From: Armatimonadota bacterium
GTDB lineage: Bacteria; Armatimonadota; Fimbriimonadia; Fimbriimonadales; Fimbriimonadaceae
Direction of reading: 5' to 3'
Assembly: GCA_025360125.1 (NCBI GenBank)
Contig: JANYCU010000047.1
Span: 1-64,000, forward strand
DNA: 64,000 nt
Each line of letters begins with the position of its first letter. Position 1 is the stretch's first letter. The notes beneath the pieces are model-generated. The model ran no database searches and was not told where the DNA came from. It saw only the letters and a program-made list of their open reading frames with translations. Positions 1 through 8,824 of the stretch are shown here, piece after piece. Both the position numbers and the translations under genes were made by a program.

Positions 1-132
1 CTGAAAGCTGAAAGCTGAAAGCTGAAAGCTGAAAGCTGAAAGCTGAAAGCTGAAAGCTGAAAGCTGAAAGCTGAAAGCTGAAAGCTGAAAGCTGAAAGCT
101 GAAAGCTGAAAGCTGAAAGCTGAAAGCTGAAA
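1..132. repeat. Heptanucleotide tandem repeat, unit CTGAAAG, about 19 copies
   Basis: Eighteen perfect copies of the 7-bp unit CTGAAAG run from the window edge to 126, followed by a partial unit to 132; the array may continue to the left. It stops 9 bp before the stop codon of the minus-strand DUF1800 gene, so it lies directly downstream of that gene. The unit length recalls the short tandemly repeated heptamers (STRR) known from cyanobacterial intergenic DNA; that comparison is by analogy only. Confidence 0.97.
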
Positions 133-141
133 AGCTGGCTC

Positions 142-1656
142 TTACATCATCTGGAATTCGGGGGAGGCGAATATCAGTTTGCAGACGGCTCTTGCCGTAG
201 CGTTGGCGGTTCGTTGGGTGATTTGTGTGCCGCCCTCGTTTTGAGCAGTTTCTACCAGGCCAGCGATTTTCGCAGCTGAGAAGGAGACATCGAAGATCGA
301 GGTCAGGGTTTTGACGACTCCTGCCGGGGATGGGTCGGCAGCGAACAATGGAAACGCCTGGGCTCCAACCTGGGGTCCACGATTCCCGCCGAGAGGATTT
401 GCCGGATTTTGAGTATTGCCAGCGGGGCCTCCGGCAAACAGTTTGTCGGCCCACTTCATTCGCTCGACCATCGTGGCCGAAGTGATCCAGTAGCTGCCTG
501 TTCTCCAACCGGAAACGTCGGGAGGAGCCATGAGTTCCATCCCCATCGACTTGGAAGAGGAGAACGATGTTTGGGCTGGTGAAAGTGCGCGAATCATGGA
601 CAAATTGAGGCCGTTCTGCTCGTTTATTTGGGGGTTCGCGATGCTGTCTTTTAGTCGTTCAATCATGACTTGTCCCATTCCCAATTGGCGGACGGTTGAG
701 ACAGTAAAGTCGAGTGGATTCTTGATGACCTTGCGGAACGCCCGTTCTGAGTAGAACTCGGGTGATTCCATCACGGATCGAACCAGAGCCCTGACGTCAA
801 GATTTGAAGCATAGAAGCCGTTCGAGAGGCGTTCAATCAAGGTCTCCTCGGGGTCTTCGTAGGCGAACCACGACCAGAGTTTTCTGGTGATGAATTTTGC
901 GGTTTGCTTTTGCTTGCATAGGAGCATCAGCATTTCTTCGCCGTTCAAGTTTCCGGTCTCGCCAAGGACCGTTTTGACGCCACGATCATGACGATCGACA
1001 AAGAATCGGAACTGATCGATTCGTTTTGGCGACGTATCGTTGGCTCGCAATCCGCGACCGTAAGTCCAACCTGTGTAGCAACGAGCCGATTCCTGGACAT
1101 CTTTTTCGGAATAGTTGCCGATGCCGAGCGTGAAGAGCTCCATGACTTCTCGGGCAAAGTTCTCGTTGGGGTGAGCCGCCACGTTTTCTTGGCCATCGAG
1201 CCAATAGATCATTCCGGGATCTTTGCTGATGGCTTCGAGCAGGACATTGAATTTGCCGAGGCTGTATTTGCGCAAGGTGTTGATGTGGTTGTACATCACG
1301 AATGCGTTTTCGACTTTGGCGCTGCTGGTGGCAAAATGATTATGCCAAAACAGGGTCATTTTCTCTTCGAGTGGACGCTGAGTGCCGATGAGACGCATGG
1401 CGAACAGGTTTTGCACGACCCGGAGGTTGACAACATTTTTGCCATTCGAGAAAGCCATTGGGTCGACTTCGCAAACGTCCTCGATTTTTTCGTAGTCGAG
1501 AAGAGCGGTGATCGCTCCGGCCAAGCCGTTTTTGCCGTAATAGGCTAGCTCGGCCTCACTGGCGCCAAAGCCAAATCGGCGTAGGAGGTGCCCAATTTTT
1601 TCTTGCTCGCTCAAAACCATTTGTGTGGTCAACGAAAAATGGGGTTGGATGTTCAA
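142..1656 (-). CDS. DUF1800 domain-containing protein
   Basis: A 504-residue protein matching the DUF1800 family. The typical signatures are visible: [10 protein letters not shown] near the N-terminus, [13 protein letters not shown] around residue 100, then [18 protein letters not shown] and [10 protein letters not shown] around residues 165-200. Family members are common in Armatimonadota, Planctomycetota and Proteobacteria, are usually encoded beside a DUF1501 protein, and have no settled biochemical role. The partner gene would lie to the left of the window, beyond the heptamer array. No clear signal peptide is seen. Start at residue 1 or at Met13 (MVLSEQEK) is uncertain; Met13 is nearer the conserved domain. 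Confidence 0.9.
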   Translation of the reverse strand: MNIQPHFSLTTQMVLSEQEKIGHLLRRFGFGASEAELAYYGKNGLAGAITALLDYEKIEDVCEVDPMAFSNGKNVVNLRVVQNLFAMRLIGTQRPLEEKMTLFWHNHFATSSAKVENAFVMYNHINTLRKYSLGKFNVLLEAISKDPGMIYWLDGQENVAAHPNENFAREVMELFTLGIGNYSEKDVQESARCYTGWTYGRGLRANDTSPKRIDQFRFFVDRHDRGVKTVLGETGNLNGEEMLMLLCKQKQTAKFITRKLWSWFAYEDPEETLIERLSNGFYASNLDVRALVRSVMESPEFYSERAFRKVIKNPLDFTVSTVRQLGMGQVMIERLKDSIANPQINEQNGLNLSMIRALSPAQTSFSSSKSMGMELMAPPDVSGWRTGSYWITSATMVERMKWADKLFAGGPAGNTQNPANPLGGNRGPQVGAQAFPLFAADPSPAGVVKTLTSIFDVSFSAAKIAGLVETAQNEGGTQITQRTANATARAVCKLIFASPEFQMM

Positions 1657-1861
1657 GCGTGGGACTTTGGTCTGGGTTATTTAGGCCGAGAGGTTGGTCG
1701 TTGCATCTCCCGATTTCACATCAGGATTCGGCTGTAACAGCCGGGGTCACACACCGATAGCATTCAAATTCGAAAGTCCTGGAGGGCGACCTTGGAGTTA
1801 AGACAGATTCGATTTTTCCAGGGGTCTCCAATCAACTTTGTGTATGTCTGATTGTGGTTCA

Positions 1862-2884
1862 CTAGGGCCAGATTTGTACACTAACTGGGCCCATAGCTCT
1901 TTTGACATTCGAAAATTTGACCAATGACCTCAACTCAACACATAGATTTCTCTCCGAAAAAACCATTGAAGACAACATTTTATCAATCTCTTGGGGACTC
2001 TTTTTCTTCTCAAGCATTTCAAGTTCCATCGACCGTTTGTGCTCTTTGAGTTGGTCTTCAGACACGGAAGGACTAAAAAAATCGGTGAAGTGCATCGGAA
2101 GCTTGGCGGCAACTTTCTTCGCATACTCCCGAACTTCCTTAGCCAATTCAAATCTTTCGAGCCGAACGGCCTTGGCTGCAGTTTCCGCCAAAGACAGCGC
2201 CATCGACCCAGAATCACCAATTTCATCCGAATAATTAAAAAAATTGACCGAATAATCGCTAAATGGTCTTGGGAAATACTTAATATTTTCTCGATCAAGA
2301 ACGAATGGAATTTTCGTCGTATCGAGGTCATTTATTACGGACCACTTGTGCTTCAATCTAGAAATCTTTTCAGCATCTTCGTCGCTGAAACGCACCCCTG
2401 GTGAAACGCTAGAACGAAAGCCGGATCCCGAATAAGAAACCATTTGGAAAAACCCGAAGGTAAAGGTATTTTCTTTGATTTGATCATTTGAAATTTTCAC
2501 TCCTAATCGTGCTTCTATCAGATCCTTTAGCACAGCCTGACAAGTCGGGTCCAAATCTCGGCCATTAATTTCACATGTGGCATCAAGTTCGCCGTTGTCT
2601 CCGGCCTTCTCCAAAATCGCCCTTACAAGTCTAACACTAGCTTTTAGGTACTTTAGTGCGGATATTTCTGGCGAAACAACACAATAGTAACTCCCGTAAT
2701 CTCTGACGTAATATCCATTGTCAAGCCGCCTTACTTCCCCCGAGGCGTCCTTTTTATATGCTTTAAACAAAATAGACGACAAAGGTGAAGCTTTGTCTGG
2801 AAGTGCTGCGCATATTGGTTTGAAGTCAAACCCAGTTGGCTTGACTTGCTGAACCAACGATCCAGCAAGACAAATTGCGCTCAC
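1862..2884 (-). CDS. Hypothetical exported protein, AT-rich orphan
   Basis: A 340-residue protein of no family I recognise. The N-terminus (VSAICLAGSLVQQ) looks like the end of a signal peptide. The GTG start at 2884 probably truncates it, because hydrophobic codons (V-I-V-L) continue in frame upstream and an AGGAG sits at about 2901-2905, 16 nt before the GTG. The body is charged, with two segments rich in Lys/Glu near residues 160 and 270-310 that may be helical. Base composition is visibly more AT-rich than in neighbouring housekeeping genes, as for the next gene upstream, which suggests acquired DNA. Function unknown. Confidence 0.65.
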   Translation of the reverse strand: MSAICLAGSLVQQVKPTGFDFKPICAALPDKASPLSSILFKAYKKDASGEVRRLDNGYYVRDYGSYYCVVSPEISALKYLKASVRLVRAILEKAGDNGELDATCEINGRDLDPTCQAVLKDLIEARLGVKISNDQIKENTFTFGFFQMVSYSGSGFRSSVSPGVRFSDEDAEKISRLKHKWSVINDLDTTKIPFVLDRENIKYFPRPFSDYSVNFFNYSDEIGDSGSMALSLAETAAKAVRLERFELAKEVREYAKKVAAKLPMHFTDFFSPSVSEDQLKEHKRSMELEMLEKKKSPQEIDKMLSSMVFSERNLCVELRSLVKFSNVKRAMGPVSVQIWP

Positions 2885-2938
2885 TAAAACGATAACTTCG
2901 CTCCTCGTGGTACCGAACAGAAATTACCAAAATGCTTT

Positions 2939-3316
2939 CTAGTCTGGTGTCCAAGTTGCATTATAAATCCACATTGTTCGAGATCTGCCGAATATGGTAC
3001 TGGTCGAAAAACTTTGCCAGTCATTGTATCCGTTTTGGACTTTCAAAGTATAGGCGAAAGTTACAGGCTGCCCGCTCTCATTTGTGATGTGATCAGCATG
3101 TTGCCAATAAAATATGTGGTCCACGTACGTCCTCCATGGGCATGGCTCAGTTGATCCTTGTACCGTATCCGTCGACAAGAAATTTTCGGTTCCTCCCGGT
3201 TGGATTGTAACGTGGTGCGTAGTCGTGACTGGCGCAGGAAAAGCGTCTCGAATTTCCCGGTAATCATCGAAATAAAGCTTGCCTAGTGAGAGTGACGATA
3301 GAACAATTCCGATCAT
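2939..3316 (-). CDS. Hypothetical small exported protein
   Basis: A 125-residue protein with a short hydrophobic N-terminus (MIGIVLSSLSLG) that may be a weak signal sequence. It is rich in Thr, Ser, Tyr and Trp towards the C-terminus, consistent with a small beta-rich extracellular protein, but no motif is recognised. The ATG at 3316 has no strong ribosome-binding site. It precedes the other AT-rich orphan (1862-2884) on the same strand with a 54-nt gap, so the two may be cotranscribed. No function can be assigned. Confidence 0.5.
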   Translation of the reverse strand: MIGIVLSSLSLGKLYFDDYREIRDAFPAPVTTTHHVTIQPGGTENFLSTDTVQGSTEPCPWRTYVDHIFYWQHADHITNESGQPVTFAYTLKVQNGYNDWQSFSTSTIFGRSRTMWIYNATWTPD

Positions 3317-3550
3317 AGTGCGATCTTACCCACTACTTTTTTTTCTTTGTCAATGGTTTCTGATTAAATTTCTATCTTTTCGAAAAAATGCTAGCAGTGA
3401 GTGTCAAAGAGCAAATTGTAGAGCTATATTTGGCCTTAAACGATAATTGGAGTTGGGTGAAGAACTCCACTACCAGGGGAGTAAGGTGGTCATTGCCTTT
3501 GCTAAGCTATCGAAGAAACCTGCTATTCTTACGGATATGGCACGCGAAAA

Positions 3551-3556
3551 AGGAGG
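3551..3556 (+). promoter_or_regulatory. Strong Shine-Dalgarno AGGAGG fixing the MlaE start
   Basis: AGGAGG lies 4 nt before ATG 3561. It supports this start over the upstream in-frame starts at 3447 or earlier. Confidence 0.85.
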
Positions 3557-3560
3557 GTTT

Positions 3561-4316
3561 ATGGCAAACGTTGTTCGTCCATTTGACTCCTTTTTCGTGT
3601 TCGTCGGCGAGCTGTTCATGTTGCTTACCGACGCATTTAGGCGGCTTGTGTCAAGCCGATTTGAGGCAAAGGAGACCCTCAGTCAGATGGCTTTTGTTGG
3701 CGTCAACTCAATTCCGATTGTCTTGTTGACTGGCTTCTTCAGCGGGGCGGTCTTGAGTCTCTATATCAGCACGTTCTTGTTGAAGTACGGCGCGACGGCA
3801 TTTGTCGGGGCGACGGTTTCGCTTTCGATGACCCGTGAGATTGGTCCGGTATTAGCAGGCATCATGGTTTCTGCTCGATGCGGATCTGCGATGGCCGCGC
3901 AGATTGGAACGATGGCGGTCACGGAGCAGATTGATGCTCTGAAGATGCTAAGCGTTCACCCCACCAATTACTTAGTCGTGCCGCGAATCGTTGCTTCGGT
4001 CCTCATGATGCCGATTTTGGCTTTGACTTGCGTTTGGGCGGGTTCGCTTGGCGGGTGGCTCGTTGCGGTTCAGGAAGGGGTTCCGGGTGGGGCCTATATT
4101 AATTCTGTCAGTCAATATACGCAACCATCCGACATCCTTGGTGGCTTGTACAAGGCTCCAGTTTTCGGCTTGATCGTGGCGCTGGTTGCCTGTCAGCAAG
4201 GCATGCGAACGAAAAATGGCGCGGTTGGCGTCGGCCAGGCAACTACGAACACAGTTGTCATCAGCATGGTTCTGGTCTATGTTGCTAACTTTGTTCTCGC
4301 AAGACTGATGAGCTAG
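3561..4316 (+). CDS. MlaE-family ABC transporter permease
   Basis: A 251-residue integral membrane protein of the MlaE/YrbE permease family, which forms the membrane core of ABC systems moving phospholipids or other lipids between inner and outer membranes. Family features are the central segment around GATAFVGATVSLSMTREIGPVLAGIMVSAR and the following AAQIGTMAVTEQIDALKML, where an amphipathic helix contacts the ATPase, plus about five hydrophobic segments. The start was set by the AGGAGG at 3551; this gives the usual family length of about 250-260 residues. No ATPase (MlaF) or MCE-domain partner is adjacent here; the M28 peptidase follows 16 nt downstream. Confidence 0.92.
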   Translation: MANVVRPFDSFFVFVGELFMLLTDAFRRLVSSRFEAKETLSQMAFVGVNSIPIVLLTGFFSGAVLSLYISTFLLKYGATAFVGATVSLSMTREIGPVLAGIMVSARCGSAMAAQIGTMAVTEQIDALKMLSVHPTNYLVVPRIVASVLMMPILALTCVWAGSLGGWLVAVQEGVPGGAYINSVSQYTQPSDILGGLYKAPVFGLIVALVACQQGMRTKNGAVGVGQATTNTVVISMVLVYVANFVLARLMS

Positions 4317-4332
4317 CGGATATAGTTATCGT

Positions 4333-5688
4333 ATGATTGCCCTTTCCTTATTGTTAGCGACAAGCTTTGCTAGCCCCGCCCAAAAAATTATTAACCTCAG
4401 CATCGCGGATAACCGAGTGATGCAGCACTTGCATGAACTTTGCTATGACGTTGGTGCACGCCCAACGGGCTCGCCAGAGTTACAAAAAGCGGAAAAGTGG
4501 GCCCTCGCCAAATTTAAGTCTTTCGGCTATAACAACGCCCACCTTGAGAAATGGGCTGACGTTCCGGTTGGTTTCCAACGGGGACCCAATAATTCGGCGA
4601 AGATGATTTCGCCAAGACGTGCCGAAATGCAGTTCTCCACCAACTGCTGGATGCCGGGGACCCAGGGTCCCTTGCAAGGAAGAGTCGTCATTGCACCTAA
4701 GTCGATGGAAGAATTGGTGTCGATGAAGTCCTCGCTGAACGGTGCTTGGGTTCTTTCGGATGCCCCGGTGAGCATGCGCGGCGCAAACATCGCGAAAGAG
4801 AGTGTTGACTTGATGAAGGCGATCGAAGCATCTGGCATCAATGGTGTGGTTTTTGGATCGAAAAGCGACCTTTTGCACACCCACGGAACGTGGAAAGACA
4901 AGACTTTTGAGAATCATCCCACGAATGTCCAGGTGACCGTTCGAAAAGCCGATTGGGACATGTTGGCGGAGAATGTGAGGGCGGGCAAAGACACGGTCGC
5001 GGAATTCAATATTGACAATCGATGGATCAAGGGACCGATCGAAGTCCACAACGTTGTTGCTGAAATCGTCGGCACTGAGTTCCCTGACCAAATCGTCGTC
5101 TTGGGTGGCCATTTGGATTCTTGGAACTCGCCAGGATCTCAGGGGGCGAACGACAACGGAACGGGTTCCAGCTCAACGCTCGAGGCTGCCCGCTTGATTC
5201 TGAAGAGCGGGGTCAAGCCGAAGCGAACGATTCGCTTTATTCTTTTCTCGGGAGAGGAGCAGGGTTTGCTTGGCTCAACCGAATACGTCAAGCAACATTT
5301 GGGCGAGCTGTATCGTATCAGTGCGTGTATCGTTGACGATGGCGGCTCGAATTACGAGTCGGATGCATCGGGATATGCGTCCTGGACCCCGTTCTTTCAG
5401 CCTTCGTTTGACTTGATGACTAAAGCGTTTCCTAAGATGCCGATGACGTTTCATCCATCGACTAACTACGATGCAAGTGGCGGCAGCGACCAAGCGTCGT
5501 TTTGGGCCAAGGGAGTTCCTTCCGTATTCATGGGTAAGGCAGGTACCCAGCAGTACCTTCATATTTGGCACACCCAATATGATCGCTACGAGGAAGCTGT
5601 GCCGGAATATCTGAAGCAAGTTGCGACCAGCATGGCCGTCGTCAGCTTTAACATTGCGAATGCCGATTCGATGATGCCAAGAAAGTGA
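4333..5688 (+). CDS. Secreted M28-family zinc aminopeptidase
   Basis: A 451-residue metallopeptidase beginning with a signal peptide (MIALSLLLATSFASPAQ). The M28 metal ligands and catalytic acid are in order: His in GGHLDSW (about residue 260), bridging Asp in GANDNGTG (about 273), the Glu pair in SGEEQG (about 306-307), Asp in VDDGGSN (about 334) and the distal His in LHIWHTQYD (about 412). The region before the catalytic domain (about residues 110-240) resembles the PA-domain insertion seen in many M28 enzymes. It probably trims N-terminal residues from peptides outside the cytoplasm. The stop overlaps the GTG start of ppc by 4 nt (GTGA), so the two are likely translationally coupled although their functions are unrelated. 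Confidence 0.93.
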   Translation: MIALSLLLATSFASPAQKIINLSIADNRVMQHLHELCYDVGARPTGSPELQKAEKWALAKFKSFGYNNAHLEKWADVPVGFQRGPNNSAKMISPRRAEMQFSTNCWMPGTQGPLQGRVVIAPKSMEELVSMKSSLNGAWVLSDAPVSMRGANIAKESVDLMKAIEASGINGVVFGSKSDLLHTHGTWKDKTFENHPTNVQVTVRKADWDMLAENVRAGKDTVAEFNIDNRWIKGPIEVHNVVAEIVGTEFPDQIVVLGGHLDSWNSPGSQGANDNGTGSSSTLEAARLILKSGVKPKRTIRFILFSGEEQGLLGSTEYVKQHLGELYRISACIVDDGGSNYESDASGYASWTPFFQPSFDLMTKAFPKMPMTFHPSTNYDASGGSDQASFWAKGVPSVFMGKAGTQQYLHIWHTQYDRYEEAVPEYLKQVATSMAVVSFNIANADSMMPRK

Positions 5689-8342
5689 AAAATTCGGCGT
5701 TTCTCGGACTGGACCCAACTTCGTATGGCTTATCACCGGAGCTAAGCGCCGACATACAACTTCTCGACAACGTCTTGGGCAAGGTTTTGCTTGAGCAAGA
5801 AGGACCTTGGATACTTGAATCGGCCCGTCGGCTGGTGCACGATCCGTCATGTTCAATTTCTGACCTTGATTGCCCGGAACTCAAAACTCCGGAAGGGCTT
5901 CGTGAGTTCGGCAAGGCGTTTACGATGTTCTTTCAGCTAGTCAATTCGGCTGAGCAGAAAGAGATCGTGCGGGTCAATCGGGCACGACATCCTCGACGGG
6001 AGTCGATTCGCGAAACCGTCCAGAAGATTTTCGATGCTCATGGCCGAGAAGTCTTGCTCGCAACGGTCAATCGACTTTATATCGCTCCAACCCTGACCGC
6101 TCACCCGACCGAGGCGAAGCGGAAAGTCGTTCTGGACAAGTTGAGGGAAGTCTCGCATTTGTTAGCTGAGCAGCACGGATCCAACGACTTGAACGCACCT
6201 CTGGATGCGGGTTCGGATACGGCTAGCGAACTTGAAAACGTGATCATTGAGCTTTGGCATACCGACGAAATGCGGTCGCAGCGCCTCACGGTGGATGAGG
6301 AAGTTCGGAATGCGCTGTATTTCTTTGATCGCACCATTTACGAAGTCATTCCTTGGCTTTATCGGGACCTAGAGGACGCGCTTGAGCACGTTTTAGGTGA
6401 GCGAATCGCGGTTCCGGAGATCATTCGCTATCACTCGTGGATTGGGGGAGACCGAGACGGAAATCCAAATGTCACGGCGGCGGCAACTCAAGACGCAGCC
6501 GCCACCATGCGGCGCATGGTTGTTCCGCGGCATCGCGGCGAGATCGAGAAATTGCGATGGGAATTTACCCAGTCGACGAAGTTTGTTGGCGAAGTTGTTG
6601 CGGTTCGAGAGGTCACGACGAAATTCGAGCAGTACCTGACTGATGCCGAGAAAGAACGATACAGCCAGGAGCCGTACGTTTTGCTGCTGCTCGGACTGTT
6701 TGGGTACCTGGCTACCGAAAACGTCAATCTCGACGAGGTCGAGGCGGGACTTCTCGCGGTCCAACATTCTATTGCTTCGACGGAAGGAAGCAACTTGTCG
6801 CTTCGAAGCAGTTTGCAGGATACGATTCGTCGGCTTCGGGTGTTTGGAAACTACTTAGCGAATATCGACATTCGACAACATTCGAAGGTTCACGAGCGGG
6901 CGATGGGGCTTCTCTTGGCTCAGGCGGGGATTCTTAGTTCGTCTTTGGATTATACAAGTCTTTCCGAATCGGAGCGAATTGAGCTTTTGGTTCAGGAGAT
7001 TTCGAGCCCGCGACCTCTGATTCGGACGGCGGTGGATGAGGCATTGACGACCGTTCTTGGCCCGATTGAGCTGATGGCAGGTAATTCGTCGATGGGAACT
7101 TACATCACGTCGATGTCCACCTCGGTCAGCGACATGCTCGAGGTCATGCTATTCCTCAAAGAGGAAGGCGTGCTGGCGAACAAGCCAAATATTGTTCCGT
7201 TGTTCGAAACGGTTGACGACCTTCAGCATTGCGGTCCGTTGCTTCGGCAGATTTTTGCTTTGCCAGTTTATCGCGCTCACCTTGATGCGATTGGCTACCA
7301 AGAAGTCATGTTGGGCTACAGCGACAGTAGCAAAGATGGCGGGTATTTGGCGGCGAACTGGGCACTTCAATCCGCAATGCGAGAAATTGCGGCGGTTTCG
7401 GCGGAGACCGGAATTCCGATTCGTTTATTCCATGGTCGCGGCGGCACAGTCGGGCGTGGTGGGGGCAGGGCTTCGCAGGCGATTTTGAGTCAACCGAAGG
7501 GTGCATTTAATGGTTCGATTCGATTTACTGAGCAGGGTGAGGTTATCTCGTTCCGCTATTCCCTTCCGGCGATTGCCCACCGTCACCTTGAGCAGATTGT
7601 CTCGGCTTGCTTGCTCGCGACTGCGTCGCCAAATGAGCGAGATTATGATGCGGAATTCGAGGGAATAATGGAAAGGCTTGCGGACGATTCGCGAGCGGCG
7701 TACCGTAAGTTGGTTTACGAGACTCCGGGATTTTGGGAGTTTTACACCCAGGCGACTCCGATTGATCACATCAGTTTGTTGCCAATTGCTTCTCGGCCAG
7801 TTTATCGGCCAGGCAGTGCGGCCGAGGGGGTTGAGGGCCTTCGAGCGATTCCGTGGAACTTTGCTTGGGTGCAGAGCCGGGCCTTGTTGGTCGGTTGGTA
7901 TGGGGTCGGAACTGCCTTGTCTGGCTATCTGGCTTCGGGCGGAGAAGCTACGTTGCGGACGATGTACAAGGAGTGGGCGTTCTTCCGAACGGTCATCGAT
8001 AATGCTCAATTGGAGTTGGTGCGGGCGCATATGGAGACGGCGACGCTTTATGCTTCACGGGCGACAGACCAGGCGATTTGGGGAACTATTCTGCATGAGT
8101 TTGAATTGACTCGCATGTCGCTTTTGGCAGTTACGGGCGAAAATGACTTGCTGGAGAATTCGAAGGTTATTCGCCAGACGGTTGCTTTTCGGAATCCGAT
8201 GACTTTGCCGATTAATAAGTTGCAGATTCATTTGATGGACCGTTGGGAACACCTGAGCGACGAAGAGAAGCAGGGAACATGGCGCGAGGCCATGCTCCAG
8301 TCGATCGCAGGGATTGCGGCGGCGATGCAGAGCACTGGTTAG
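5685..8342 (+). CDS. ppc: Phosphoenolpyruvate carboxylase
   Basis: An 885-residue enzyme, full length for bacterial PEP carboxylase, which adds bicarbonate to phosphoenolpyruvate to make oxaloacetate and so refills the TCA cycle. The active-site motif TAHPTEAKRK (catalytic His near residue 140), the second signature GYSDSSKDGGYLAANW and the glycine-rich loop FHGRGGTVGRGGG are all present, and the C-terminus ends in the family-typical MQSTG. The start is GTG at 5685, overlapping the stop of the M28 peptidase gene. With pyruvate kinase later in the window this marks ordinary central carbon metabolism. Confidence 0.98.
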   Translation: MKNSAFLGLDPTSYGLSPELSADIQLLDNVLGKVLLEQEGPWILESARRLVHDPSCSISDLDCPELKTPEGLREFGKAFTMFFQLVNSAEQKEIVRVNRARHPRRESIRETVQKIFDAHGREVLLATVNRLYIAPTLTAHPTEAKRKVVLDKLREVSHLLAEQHGSNDLNAPLDAGSDTASELENVIIELWHTDEMRSQRLTVDEEVRNALYFFDRTIYEVIPWLYRDLEDALEHVLGERIAVPEIIRYHSWIGGDRDGNPNVTAAATQDAAATMRRMVVPRHRGEIEKLRWEFTQSTKFVGEVVAVREVTTKFEQYLTDAEKERYSQEPYVLLLLGLFGYLATENVNLDEVEAGLLAVQHSIASTEGSNLSLRSSLQDTIRRLRVFGNYLANIDIRQHSKVHERAMGLLLAQAGILSSSLDYTSLSESERIELLVQEISSPRPLIRTAVDEALTTVLGPIELMAGNSSMGTYITSMSTSVSDMLEVMLFLKEEGVLANKPNIVPLFETVDDLQHCGPLLRQIFALPVYRAHLDAIGYQEVMLGYSDSSKDGGYLAANWALQSAMREIAAVSAETGIPIRLFHGRGGTVGRGGGRASQAILSQPKGAFNGSIRFTEQGEVISFRYSLPAIAHRHLEQIVSACLLATASPNERDYDAEFEGIMERLADDSRAAYRKLVYETPGFWEFYTQATPIDHISLLPIASRPVYRPGSAAEGVEGLRAIPWNFAWVQSRALLVGWYGVGTALSGYLASGGEATLRTMYKEWAFFRTVIDNAQLELVRAHMETATLYASRATDQAIWGTILHEFELTRMSLLAVTGENDLLENSKVIRQTVAFRNPMTLPINKLQIHLMDRWEHLSDEEKQGTWREAMLQSIAGIAAAMQSTG

Positions 8343-8387
8343 GGCAAAAGTTGAACATTTTCTTTGTGCAAGGTGTATAAAGAGACC

Positions 8388-8801
8388 ATGAACGATCTCG
8401 TTTCAAAGTGGACGGGCTATGCCCCTTATTTCCAGAGCATCTTGCGCATAGTGGCAGGTGCAATGTTTATGTTATCTGGCACGATGCTGATGTTTGGCTT
8501 CCCGGCCTGGGGTCCAGGAATGACTGCCGCTCCGGCTTTGATGTCTCAAATGGGAATTGGCGGAATTCTTCTTCTTGGTGGTGGAGTGCTCATGTTGCTT
8601 GGGCTATTTACGCGCCCGGTGGCATTCGTATTGTCAGGAATGATGGCGGTTGCATATTTCCAATTCCACAAGCCCAATGGATTTTGGCCACAACTGAATG
8701 GTGGCGTTGACTCGGTGCTTTTCTGTTTCATTTGGCTGTATTTCTCGGCCGCAGGCGCTGGCCCAATTAGTCTTGATGCCATGCTTGCCAAACGCAAATA
8801 G
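8388..8801 (+). CDS. DoxX-family membrane protein
   Basis: A 137-residue protein with four hydrophobic segments, matching the DoxX/SURF4-like family: LRIVAGAMFMLSGTMLMFG, a glycine-rich GIGGILLLGGGVLMLLGLFTRP and a C-terminal WLYFSAAGAGPISLD. DoxX-like proteins are small inner-membrane proteins linked to quinone or thiosulfate redox chemistry in a few cases and unassigned in most. ATG 8388 was chosen over a TTG at 8364 because the protein then begins directly before the first membrane segment. It ends 23 nt before the convergent gene at 8825. Confidence 0.88.
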   Translation: MNDLVSKWTGYAPYFQSILRIVAGAMFMLSGTMLMFGFPAWGPGMTAAPALMSQMGIGGILLLGGGVLMLLGLFTRPVAFVLSGMMAVAYFQFHKPNGFWPQLNGGVDSVLFCFIWLYFSAAGAGPISLDAMLAKRK

Positions 8802-8824
8802 CTTGGTCGGGATGAGTCGCTTTG

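Noticed and set aside
1-132. CRISPR array
   Set aside because: The repeat is a pure 7-bp tandem array without unique spacers and no cas genes are nearby.
988-1548. 186-codon plus-strand ORF
   Set aside because: It lies wholly antisense to the DUF1800 gene, which has clear family motifs; this is a shadow frame.
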